Below are positions 34,995 through 42,504 of a stretch of DNA of 64,000 bases, in pieces. The stretch's first letter is position 1, and every line of letters starts with the position of its first letter. Both the position numbers and the translations under genes were made by a program. The stretch is from CAYUPI01 sp964446585 (GTDB taxonomy: Bacteria > Verrucomicrobiota > Verrucomicrobiia > Limisphaerales > UBA8199): assembly GCA_964446585.1 (NCBI GenBank), contig CAYUPI010000009.1:62001-126000 (forward strand), written 5' to 3'. Below the pieces are notes generated by a model. It searched no databases, was not told where the DNA came from, and worked only from the letters and a program-made list of their open reading frames with translations.

Positions 34995-36412
34995 GGTGCC
35001 AGTATATCCAGCCCGTACCGGTCCGCGCCCATCGAACTGCCTTCAAAAACGTAGGGCTCGAAGCCGCGGGCCTCGGCGTAACGATTCACCACGCGATCGA
35101 AAGCGGGGCGCGCCGCTTTAAGGCCTAGCACAGCAACGGTGCCGCCCGCGCCGCCGCCAGTGACTTTGGCACCGAACAATCCGCTCGCGATACCTTCCGC
35201 GCGGACAAGGTCGACGAGCAAATCTGTGGCCTCGCAGCCGAGGCCGCATTCGGTGTAGGCGTTATGTGATTGGTACATGATGTCGCCCATCTGCGGGAAG
35301 CCCAGACCGCCGCGAGCAAGTTCGGCAAACAGGTGCACGCGAAAATTCTCCTCGACGGCGTAGCGCGTGCAAGCCCGAACGCGATAGATCACCTCCGAGC
35401 GCATATTGGTGAACGGATCGACGTGGATTTGGCCGTCGCGAAGGTAATCCGCGCCGCTGAGGGCTTCGGGCAGGCGCGATTCATAGCGCGAGCGGAATAA
35501 CGACGGCGAAAGATTGGCCAGGTAGCCGTTCCAGCGCGGGTCCGTCCAGCGCGGGATCTGGCCGGAGTCATCATGTTTCACCGGGAGACTTTCGGAGTCG
35601 CAAATCATTTTGTAACCCATGAAGGCGCCGGCGCGGGCCGCCTCGTATTCAATCCCGGAAACCATGTGGCTGACACCGGAATCAACGGCCCAGCATTGAA
35701 GCTCTTCGGGCAGACGCACAAGCGGGCGTGGCAAACAATGCTGGCAGAGCAGCGGCAGGATGCAACCTTCGTCGCCCATGACCGCCGTAATTTGATCCAT
35801 GATGCCGCACGCAGACTCGGCGATGACGTTCTCAGCCCATTGGCAGGCTTCGGCCAGTTCGACTCCGGTGAGTTGCACGCCGTAGGCGCCCGCCGCGGCC
35901 TTCATCACTGCGACTTCGATCGAAGCCGAGGAACTGACACCTTTGTTGAGCGGCACATTGGACTCAATATAAACATTCGCGCCGCGATTAATCTTTTCCG
36001 GAGAACGTTTCCGCAACAGATGAAAGAGGCCGAGCACATAAGCTGTCCAACGCCGCGCAGGGTCAGTATTCACCATTGCCCGCACCTCGGCGTCACCCAT
36101 GAGGTCGTCGATGGAAAATTGCACGCGGTCCTGCCAACCGCGCGACTTCACCTGCGGGTTCCAGAACACAAGGCGACGGTCGGGGCGCAGTTGGACCGCC
36201 GCGAGTGTGGCCTCTCGAATCGTTGCTTCGAACACCAACCCGCCGGTGTAATCGTCATTGCCACCCATCAGGTCGAGCCTCCCGGGAGCTCTACTGCAAA
36301 CGATGGGAAGCCCAGTCGAAAAGACCTGGCCTTCCTGCCGCAGCGCTCGCATTCGGCGGTGGAAGTCGCTCAAGCTGGGTCGCGTGGCAAGGGTTGGCGT
36401 CACCTGGACCAT
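34991..36412 (-). CDS. GHMP kinase resembling plant L-arabinokinase/galactokinase
   Basis: All three GHMP motifs are present in 473 residues: SRAPGRLDLMGGNDDYTGG (about 40-58, the galactokinase signature with the usual GEHxDY changed to GNDDY), PLNKGVSSSA (154-163) and KVTGGGAGGTVAVL near the end. The stretches GIMDQITAVMGDEG, AVDSGVSHMVSGIEYEAARAG and YQSHNAYTECGLG follow, from memory, the C-terminal kinase half of plant ARA1 L-arabinokinase more closely than GalK. It would make a sugar 1-phosphate. It overlaps both neighbours (13 bp with the secreted protein gene, 4 bp with the transporter), indicating one transcript. Confidence 0.82.
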   Translation of the reverse strand: MVQVTPTLATRPSLSDFHRRMRALRQEGQVFSTGLPIVCSRAPGRLDLMGGNDDYTGGLVFEATIREATLAAVQLRPDRRLVFWNPQVKSRGWQDRVQFSIDDLMGDAEVRAMVNTDPARRWTAYVLGLFHLLRKRSPEKINRGANVYIESNVPLNKGVSSSASIEVAVMKAAAGAYGVQLTGVELAEACQWAENVIAESACGIMDQITAVMGDEGCILPLLCQHCLPRPLVRLPEELQCWAVDSGVSHMVSGIEYEAARAGAFMGYKMICDSESLPVKHDDSGQIPRWTDPRWNGYLANLSPSLFRSRYESRLPEALSGADYLRDGQIHVDPFTNMRSEVIYRVRACTRYAVEENFRVHLFAELARGGLGFPQMGDIMYQSHNAYTECGLGCEATDLLVDLVRAEGIASGLFGAKVTGGGAGGTVAVLGLKAARPAFDRVVNRYAEARGFEPYVFEGSSMGADRYGLDILAP

Positions 36413-37743
36413 TCCGGGAACGCGGTCATCGCGTCAACGAAGTTGTGCAGCTTGTCGGTGTGGGCGTCTTCCTGCCAGCCGCCGCGCCGTTTGCCTTTCC
36501 AGACCGCTTCCGAGGGACAGCCATCATCGTCAATGGAGTAGAGCGCGTAGTTCAGCGCCTGATAAGCGATGCCTTTGTATTCGTTGGAACCGGTCGCCTT
36601 TGTGTACAGCGCCAGGACGGCACCGTAGGTGGAGACGGCGCCGCCCCATGGATTCTTGTCATCGTCTTGCTCGCCACAGACCAGGATGCCGCCATGAATG
36701 CCAGTGAAGCGCCGGTTAACGAATTCGATGAGGGCGCGGGCCTCGCGCCGCCAATCGGGATCGAGTGCATTCTTTTGCTCAATTAAATAGCGAGCGAGGT
36801 TCATCGGCGCCCAGGAGTTCCGATTGGTCAATAATTCGTAATCTTCGAAAAATTGCGTCCAGAGCAGGCCGTCCTTTGAGAGATTGGGAAGCTGGAAGTT
36901 TTTGATCCATGCCCAAAGTTTGTCCCGCGGAGCTCGGAATTCCTGATGGCCATGGGCCAGCAATTTGTCGAACAGGCGGAGAATGAAAGACATGTTGCTG
37001 GAGATTTCGCCGCGGGCGGCGCCAGTGCGGTAATCTGCTCGAAAAGGCCAGGGGGAACTAGTCGCCGATCCCGCTCGCTGGTTAGCCGCCAGCACGAGCG
37101 CGTTTTGGATTGCCTGCTGAAAATAGGCTTCAGTTTTCGTCTCTTCGTAAAGCAGCGCCAGGGCGTAACCGGCGATGCCAGCTTTGTCCGGTTGGATTTC
37201 ATAAGGTCGATCAGCCTGGGAACCGCAATCAGGCGGTTGAGGAAAGCTTGCTCGCTTTCCGGTCGAGCGGGAAAAGCGCGGATACTTGCCGGTGTCCGGG
37301 GTGAGATTTTCCCTGACGAGATAGTCGCCCATGTAACGGGCGGTTTGGAGCACGGGCGGATTGGTTTTGCCGGTAAAGGCGTAGTACTTGAGATACGAGA
37401 TGATGCCCATGCCGTTTTGCATGGCGGGAATGAAATCCGGCCGCTTCGGGTTCGGGTTGTAGTCACCCTGCATAAACGTCATGAGGACGAAGCGCGGATA
37501 ACCGTGCTCCATGGGGCATTTCAAATACCATTTCACTTCACGCTCAATGGCATCACGCCAGGACGTCCAGGGCAGCAGGACGCCATGCTGATCATAAACC
37601 GCAGGGTGGTTGCCGATGGTCTGCGCAGGAGCAACCGCGGTGACCCAAACCAGGCACGTGACTACCACACACGTTCGCAGCCTGCCGGGCTCGAGTACGA
37701 GTCGGCATCCGTTCGCGCTTTGCCGGTCGTTCATTTGGCCCAA
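36400..37743 (-). CDS. Secreted (alpha/alpha)-barrel-like protein, paralogue 2 of a tandem pair
   Basis: The 447-residue protein has a signal-like segment (TCVVVTCLVWVTAVAPAQ) and then a helical domain. Motifs include PWTSWRDAIEREVKWYLKCP, MQNGMGIISYLKYYAF, YMGDYLVRENLTPDTGKYPRF, GIAGYALALLYEETK and GGWQEDAHTDKLHNFVDAM. The spacing of helical hairpins fits an (alpha/alpha)6 toroid as used by several lyases, epimerases and unsaturated-glycoside hydrolases, but no catalytic signature is certain. It is closely similar to the upstream gene (37731-39146). Its stop overlaps the kinase start by 13 bases. Confidence 0.75.
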   Translation of the reverse strand: MGQMNDRQSANGCRLVLEPGRLRTCVVVTCLVWVTAVAPAQTIGNHPAVYDQHGVLLPWTSWRDAIEREVKWYLKCPMEHGYPRFVLMTFMQGDYNPNPKRPDFIPAMQNGMGIISYLKYYAFTGKTNPPVLQTARYMGDYLVRENLTPDTGKYPRFSRSTGKRASFPQPPDCGSQADRPYEIQPDKAGIAGYALALLYEETKTEAYFQQAIQNALVLAANQRAGSATSSPWPFRADYRTGAARGEISSNMSFILRLFDKLLAHGHQEFRAPRDKLWAWIKNFQLPNLSKDGLLWTQFFEDYELLTNRNSWAPMNLARYLIEQKNALDPDWRREARALIEFVNRRFTGIHGGILVCGEQDDDKNPWGGAVSTYGAVLALYTKATGSNEYKGIAYQALNYALYSIDDDGCPSEAVWKGKRRGGWQEDAHTDKLHNFVDAMTAFPEWSR

Positions 37744-39146
37744 TCGGGAAACGCGTTCATTGCGTCTACAATGTTATGGAGTTTATCGGTGTGGGCGTCT
37801 TCCTGCCAACCGCCGCGCCCACGCTTGATCGCGCGGTCGGCTGGACAGCCGTCGTCGTCGATCGCGTACAAGCAGTAGTTCAGCGCTTGCCGGGCAATCC
37901 CTTTGTATTCATTCGACCCCGTCGCTTTGGTGTACATCGCGAGCACCGCGCCGTAGGTGGATAGGATGCCGCCCCATGGGTCCAGGTCATGGGTCTGCTC
38001 GCCGCAAACGGCGATACCATTCCGAACTGTGATGAAGCGGCGATTGACGAACTCGATTAGTGCGCGTGCGTGCTGCTCCCAATCCAGATCGAGCGCGTCC
38101 TGTTTCTCAATGAGGTAGCGGGCCAGGTTCAGCGGCGCCCAGGCGGTGCGGTTGTCCAACTCATGGTGGTCCTCGAAAAACTGCACCCAAAGCATCCCAT
38201 CCTTCGACAGGTTGGGAATCTGAAATTCCTTGATCCACGACCACAACTTATCGCGGGGCGATCGGAATTCGCCGTGACCCTGCTCAATCAGCCTGTCGAG
38301 GAGTCGCAGGATGAACGACATGTTTCCGGAAACGTCGCCGCGAGGTTGACCGGTCCGGTAATCCACTCGGAAGGGCCAGGGAGAATTAGTGGCGGTGCCT
38401 GGCGCCATGTTGGCGACCAGCACGCGGGCGTTTTGCAGAGCCTGCTCCAGATACTTTTCATCTTTGGTCTCCTCGTACAGCAGGAGGAGGGCGTAGCCGG
38501 CGATCCCGCCCTTGTCCGGCTGGACTTCGTAGGGCTTGTCGTCTTGGGAGCCGCACTCGGGCGGCTGTGGAAATTTCTCGCGCCAGCCAGTGGAGCGGGA
38601 AAAGCGCGGATATTTGCCCGTATCAGGCGTCAGCGCTTCTTTGACAAGGTAATCGCCCATGTAACGCGCCATTTGGAGCAGCCGGATATCTTTCTTCGCC
38701 TTGTAAGCGTAATACTTCAGATAGGAAATAATCCCCATGCCATTCTGCGTCGCGGGAATAAATGAAGGGCGGTTCGCGATGGGTCGGTAGCTGCCATCCA
38801 TAAAGGTCATATACACGAACCGCGGATAGCCGTGCTCGATGGGACATTTCAAATACCAGTTGACCTCGCGTTCGATTGCATCACGCCACGAGGTCCAAGG
38901 GAGCAGAATGCCCTGCGCGTCATAGGCGGCTTTGTGGTTGCCGATTTTCAGGGCGTTTTCCTCGCTGCTCGCCAGAGCACCGCTTTTACTGGGCTGCGGA
39001 GCAGCGACGATGAGCGCGCCCACTGGCCCCAGCAGGAGCGCGAGGGTTGCGACAAAAACCTTGTAATGGTGCATGTGCGATCGAGCGATCAGGATCAAGA
39101 GATCCTTTACCAAAAACTCGCTTGAGGAGCCTAGGGCGATGGACAA
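37731..39146 (-). CDS. Secreted (alpha/alpha)-barrel-like protein, paralogue 1 of a tandem pair
   Basis: The 471-residue protein begins with a hydrophobic export segment (VFVATLALLLGPVGALIVAA). Over its whole length it shares most positions with the next gene: PWTSWRDAIEREVNWYLKCP, YMGDYLVKEALTPDTGKYPRF, SKDGMLWVQFFEDHHELD and GGWQEDAHTDKLHNIVDAM. It heads the four-gene leftward operon and is divergent from the inositol cluster. Its stop overlaps the next start by 13 bases, the same overlap as between the second paralogue and the kinase. It probably acts on a saccharide outside the inner membrane; the exact reaction is unknown. Confidence 0.75.
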   Translation of the reverse strand: MSIALGSSSEFLVKDLLILIARSHMHHYKVFVATLALLLGPVGALIVAAPQPSKSGALASSEENALKIGNHKAAYDAQGILLPWTSWRDAIEREVNWYLKCPIEHGYPRFVYMTFMDGSYRPIANRPSFIPATQNGMGIISYLKYYAYKAKKDIRLLQMARYMGDYLVKEALTPDTGKYPRFSRSTGWREKFPQPPECGSQDDKPYEVQPDKGGIAGYALLLLYEETKDEKYLEQALQNARVLVANMAPGTATNSPWPFRVDYRTGQPRGDVSGNMSFILRLLDRLIEQGHGEFRSPRDKLWSWIKEFQIPNLSKDGMLWVQFFEDHHELDNRTAWAPLNLARYLIEKQDALDLDWEQHARALIEFVNRRFITVRNGIAVCGEQTHDLDPWGGILSTYGAVLAMYTKATGSNEYKGIARQALNYCLYAIDDDGCPADRAIKRGRGGWQEDAHTDKLHNIVDAMNAFPDWAK

Positions 39147-39270
39147 ACTCGCTCAAGCCGAAAGCTCAATTGCTGTCGGCGATGTTGCCATTGCTTTTGA
39201 ACCCGATTTGTAGCACAAGAGGGAGAAGATCTGAGCATTCATTCACCGGCATATCGATGAGCCACAGAGG

Positions 39271-39861
39271 ATGGATGCCATCACGCTCGAACTGAGAACC
39301 GCACGCTTCATGCGCGTCGCCGCCAACGAACTTCTCCGAGCCGCCTATGGGAGCTACGCCATCGGCGCGTTCAATGTTTGCAATCTGGAACAGGTACACG
39401 GTCTGTTCCGCGGTGCCGCCGAAGCTCGCGCGCCAGTCATAGTGCAGTTCACGCGCGTCATGCGAGACTACGCTCACCCGCTCATGCTCGAGCAGTTGCT
39501 GCGCGGAGCCGAAGCGGTTTATCCGGAAGCCAACTTCGCCGTTCATCACGATCATGGCGACGAGAACTCCTGTGTGGACGCGATCGCCTCGGGCCATTAC
39601 AGCTCGGTAATGATCGATGCATCCCATCTGCCGTTCGAGAGCAACGTTGCTGTGACACAGCGCGTTGTTAAACTCGCCCACTCGCGGGGCGTGGCAGTCG
39701 AAGCAGAACTGGGTCATCTCGAAGGTGTCGAGGAGGAAGGGACCGACGGATCCAACGAGGCGCTGCTGACCGATCCGGCGCAAGCGGAGCAATTTGTCGA
39801 GCGCACCGGCTGCGACAGCCTTGCCGTGGCCATCGGCACTAGTCTCATGAATCAGAAATAA
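39271..39861 (+). pseudogene. iolJ: Class II aldolase (IolJ type), N-terminal fragment cut by the mobile element
   Basis: Residues 1-191 are a normal class II fructose-bisphosphate-type aldolase start: YAIGAFNVCNLEQ, then FAVHHDHGDE with the catalytic Asp and first zinc His, MIDASHLPFESN, EAELGHLEG and AIGTS. At the expected GTSHGAYKF the sequence enters the 114-bp element and stops after LMNQK. Removing the element plus one CTAG (118 bases) gives one frame of 334 residues ending at 40393. In myo-inositol breakdown IolJ splits 5-dehydro-2-deoxygluconate 6-phosphate into dihydroxyacetone phosphate and malonate semialdehyde; that role is inferred from the iolB-C-D neighbours. This fragment lacks two zinc ligands. 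Confidence 0.9.
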
Positions 39862-39956
39862 CTTGCATAACAAAATTCGGAATTCATGCCTGCTGCAGCC
39901 CAAAAACATTGCCAACCCGACAACCAAATTATTTAAGGAATCAATGACTCAGGAGA
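39843..39956 (-). mobile_element. 114-bp MITE-like element, copy 2, inserted in iolJ
   Basis: This is an exact reverse-complement copy of 6483-6596, flanked by CTAG at 39839-39842 and 39957-39960. The host codons read GGC ACT AG before and C CAT GGA after it, so the target was the CTAG inside Thr-Ser codons of the GTSH motif. The right end contributes TTAAGGAATCA directly before an ATG (39944) that is in frame with the rest of the aldolase. Confidence 0.92.
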
Positions 39957-40393
39957 CTAGCCATGGAGCCTACAAATTTCCTGGAGAGGAGCGGCTGCGA
40001 CTGGACAGGCTGGCGGCGATCCAACGCCACCTTGGCGGCTTTCCGCTCGTGCTCCACGGCGGGTCGGCCGTACAGGGCGACGAAATCGAGCGCATTAACC
40101 GTGCGGGCGGCAAGCTGGATTCCGCAGCCCGCGGTGTCTCCGAGACTGAGTTGTTGCAGGCGATCAAGCTGGGCATTGCCAAGGTCAACATCGCCACGGA
40201 CGGGCGGCTCATATGGACGAGGGTTCATCGTGAATTTCTTCGCGACCGCCCGAATGAATTCGATTTCATGGCGCCGGGTCGCACGTACATGAAGGAGTTC
40301 GCTCAATTCGTGACAGCGAGATGCCGCTCGTTGCGTACCTCCGGCAAGACGAGCACTGCTCCGCAGCCTCGCTCCACCGCGCTGACACCGTGA
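39944..40393 (+). pseudogene. iolJ: Class II aldolase (IolJ type), C-terminal fragment with element-supplied start
   Basis: The frame holds the rest of the aldolase: SHGAYKFPGEERLRLDRL with the next zinc His, VLHGGSAV with the third, and GIAKVNIATDGRL. It is open from TTG 39863, one base after the upstream stop, and also from ATG 39944 inside the element with AAGGA five bases ahead. Initiation there would give a 149-residue fragment beginning MTQETSHGAY. Whether the two halves can assemble into a working enzyme is unknown. The stop overlaps the GTG start of iolB. Confidence 0.88.
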
Positions 40394-41283
40394 AAACTCA
40401 GAGTCCATTATTGATTAAGCCGCACGCGACCCACGGCGAGTACATCCGGGTAACGCCTGAATCCGCCGGCTGGGAATGGCTGCATTTCTCCGCGCGCCGG
40501 ATGATACGGGGCGAGCAGTGGTGTTCGAGCACCGGGGACTTCGAGTACGGCCTGGTGATTCTTGGCGGGGTGTGCGCCGTCCGTTCGTCGCGAGGCGAGT
40601 GGCCGAGGATCGGCCGTCGGCCCAACGTTTTCTCAGGCATGCCCTACGGGCTTTATTTGCCGGCGGAAACGACGTTCACAGTATCCGCTCTGAGCGATGA
40701 ACTCGATCTTGCCTGTGGCTGGTGCAAATCCGAAGGCCATCACTCGCCCGGACTGGTGACACCCGAGCAGGTGTCCAGCGAAATTCGCGGCGGCGGAAAC
40801 GCCACCCGCCAGATCAACTCCATTTTGCCGCCGGGATTCGACTGCCATCGCCTGGTTGCGGTTGAAGTTTATACTCCGCCCGGCAATTGGAGCTCCTACC
40901 CGCCGCACAAGCACGACGTCCACCGCGGGGATTCAGCCGGGGAGCTCCTCGAAGCCGATCTAGAAGAAATCTATTTTTATAAGCTCGACCGACCGGAGGG
41001 ATATGCGATCCAGCGGGTCTATACTTCGGATTCTCGCCTCGATGAGGTGGTTATCGCGCGCGACAGCGAAGTCGTCCTGGTGCCGGAAGGGTACCATCCC
41101 GTTGCGTCTGCGCACGGTTATACCACTTACTATCTGAATTTCCTGGCCGGCAGCGCGCAATCGCTGGCGAACACGGATGATCCCGCTCATGCATGGATCA
41201 AGCAAACGTGGAACCAAAAAGACCCGCGCGTTCCCCTCGTCACCTTGGCCATGGAGCGAACCTCGAATGCCGGCGCAACATGA
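40390..41283 (+). CDS. iolB: 5-deoxy-glucuronate isomerase
   Basis: The 297-residue protein has the two-cupin layout of IolB: FEYGLVILGGVCAV in the first half, then PPGNWSSYPPHKHDVH for the metal site, EADLEEIYFYKLDRPEGYAIQRVYT and VLVPEGYHPVASAHGYTTYYLNFLAG. It isomerises 5-deoxyglucuronate to 5-dehydro-2-deoxygluconate in myo-inositol catabolism. I choose GTG 40390 over the longer frame because it overlaps the iolJ stop (GTGA) and fits the usual length of about 270-300. Confidence 0.95.
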   Translation: MKTQSPLLIKPHATHGEYIRVTPESAGWEWLHFSARRMIRGEQWCSSTGDFEYGLVILGGVCAVRSSRGEWPRIGRRPNVFSGMPYGLYLPAETTFTVSALSDELDLACGWCKSEGHHSPGLVTPEQVSSEIRGGGNATRQINSILPPGFDCHRLVAVEVYTPPGNWSSYPPHKHDVHRGDSAGELLEADLEEIYFYKLDRPEGYAIQRVYTSDSRLDEVVIARDSEVVLVPEGYHPVASAHGYTTYYLNFLAGSAQSLANTDDPAHAWIKQTWNQKDPRVPLVTLAMERTSNAGAT

Positions 41284-41323
41284 TGGGTATTGAGACCATT
41301 CGATTAAGTGGGGTGCGGAAATC

Positions 41324-41437
41324 GCGGAGTGCGCCCGTCCTCGGGCGCAGCGACGCAAAAAGGATCGTACTGCGGCGTAATTTCCGGTACGCACCTTCGC
41401 ACGTAAATTGCTGCGCCCGAGGACGGGCGCACCCCGC
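41324..41437. repeat. GC-rich inverted repeat between iolB and iolC
   Basis: Arms 41324-41351 and 41410-41437 (GCGGAGTGCGCCCGTCCTCG and its partner) match at 27 of 28 positions. Each arm is itself a small palindrome (CGCCCG TCCT CGGGCG). It resembles REP/BIME units and would put a strong hairpin in the iolBC mRNA, where it could stabilise or attenuate the transcript. Confidence 0.85.
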
Positions 41438-41469
41438 CAACTTCATCGGAGCGCTTCCGCGTCTCGCTC

Positions 41470-42489
41470 ATGCCTGACGACTCAACCACTTTCGACCTTA
41501 TCACGATGGGGCGGTCCTCGATCGATCTCTACGCGAACGAAGTCGGCGCGCCTTTTGTGGACATCAAGTCCTTCGCGGCTTACGTGGGCGGTTCACCGAC
41601 GAATATCGCCGTCGGCGCTCAACGGCTTGGCCTGCGCACGGCGGTGCTGACGGCCGTGGGCGAGGATCCTGTCGGCGATTTCATTTTGAAGTTCTTGAAG
41701 GATGAAGGAGTCGAAACCCGGTTTATTCCGCGCAAACCCGGAACGCGCACGAGCGCCGTGGTTCTGGGCATCGAACCGCCGGACAAATTCCCTCTCGTCT
41801 ATTATCGCGACAACTGCGCCGACAACCAACTATCTATCGACGATGTGTTGCAAGCCCAGTTGACCGAATGCCGTGTGTTCGAATTTTCCGGCACGGGTCT
41901 CAGCCGCGAGCCAAGCCGCAGCGCGAATATTTTTGCCGCCGAACAGGCCAATGCGTCAGGCGCCAAGGTGGTGTTGGACCTGGATTTTCGTCCGAATCAA
42001 TGGCACGACCCGCGCGCATTCGGCGTGACGGTGCGGGCCGCCTTGCCGCTCGTAGATATCGTTCTGGGCACGGACGATGAGTGCAAAGCCGTGACGCTTA
42101 CCCATGCGGACCAGGTTAACGTGACGCACTCGCAAATCTCCGGGGCGCAAGTGGCCGGCGACCTTTCCTTGGCCGTGCAAGCGATGCAGCAGCGAGGGCC
42201 AAAAACGATTGTTGTGAAACGCGGCGGGCAAGGCGCGACGCTGTTCGAGAAGGACCAAGCGCCGCGCGACGTGCCGGGATTTCCCGTCACGGTTTACAAC
42301 GTCCTTGGCGCAGGTGACGCCTTCGCCGCCGGCTTCATTTATGGCCTGGTGAAGGGATGGGATCTTTACAAAGCCGCGCGGATGGGTAATGCGGGCGGGG
42401 CCATCGTCGTCACGCGGCATGGTTGCGCGAATTTTATGGCGTATGAACAGGAAGCGCTGAAGTTTGTTGCCGAGCGAGGAGGGTTTTAA
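41470..42489 (+). CDS. iolC: 5-dehydro-2-deoxygluconokinase, PfkB family
   Basis: The 339-residue PfkB sugar kinase starts DLITMGRSSIDLYANEVGAP, with AYVGGSPTNIAVGAQRLGL for substrate binding. Near the end the anion-hole/catalytic motif NVLGAGDAFAAGFIYGL supplies the base Asp. The stretches GTRTSAVVLGIEPPDKFPL and YYRDNCADNQL are typical of IolC. It phosphorylates 5-dehydro-2-deoxygluconate for the aldolase IolJ. It lies 186 bases after iolB with a hairpin between, and 15 bases before iolD. Confidence 0.96.
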   Translation: MPDDSTTFDLITMGRSSIDLYANEVGAPFVDIKSFAAYVGGSPTNIAVGAQRLGLRTAVLTAVGEDPVGDFILKFLKDEGVETRFIPRKPGTRTSAVVLGIEPPDKFPLVYYRDNCADNQLSIDDVLQAQLTECRVFEFSGTGLSREPSRSANIFAAEQANASGAKVVLDLDFRPNQWHDPRAFGVTVRAALPLVDIVLGTDDECKAVTLTHADQVNVTHSQISGAQVAGDLSLAVQAMQQRGPKTIVVKRGGQGATLFEKDQAPRDVPGFPVTVYNVLGAGDAFAAGFIYGLVKGWDLYKAARMGNAGGAIVVTRHGCANFMAYEQEALKFVAERGGF

Positions 42490-42504
42490 CGAAGGAACGA
42501 ACCG

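Noticed and set aside
35573..37878. Plus-strand open frames of 322 and 310 codons
   Set aside because: They oppose the kinase and the secreted paralogues; the similar ends of the two frames merely mirror the paralogy of the real genes.
27532..39146. Bacteroidota-type polysaccharide utilisation locus
   Set aside because: No SusC- or SusD-like gene is present; the carbohydrate genes are arranged as separate small operons.
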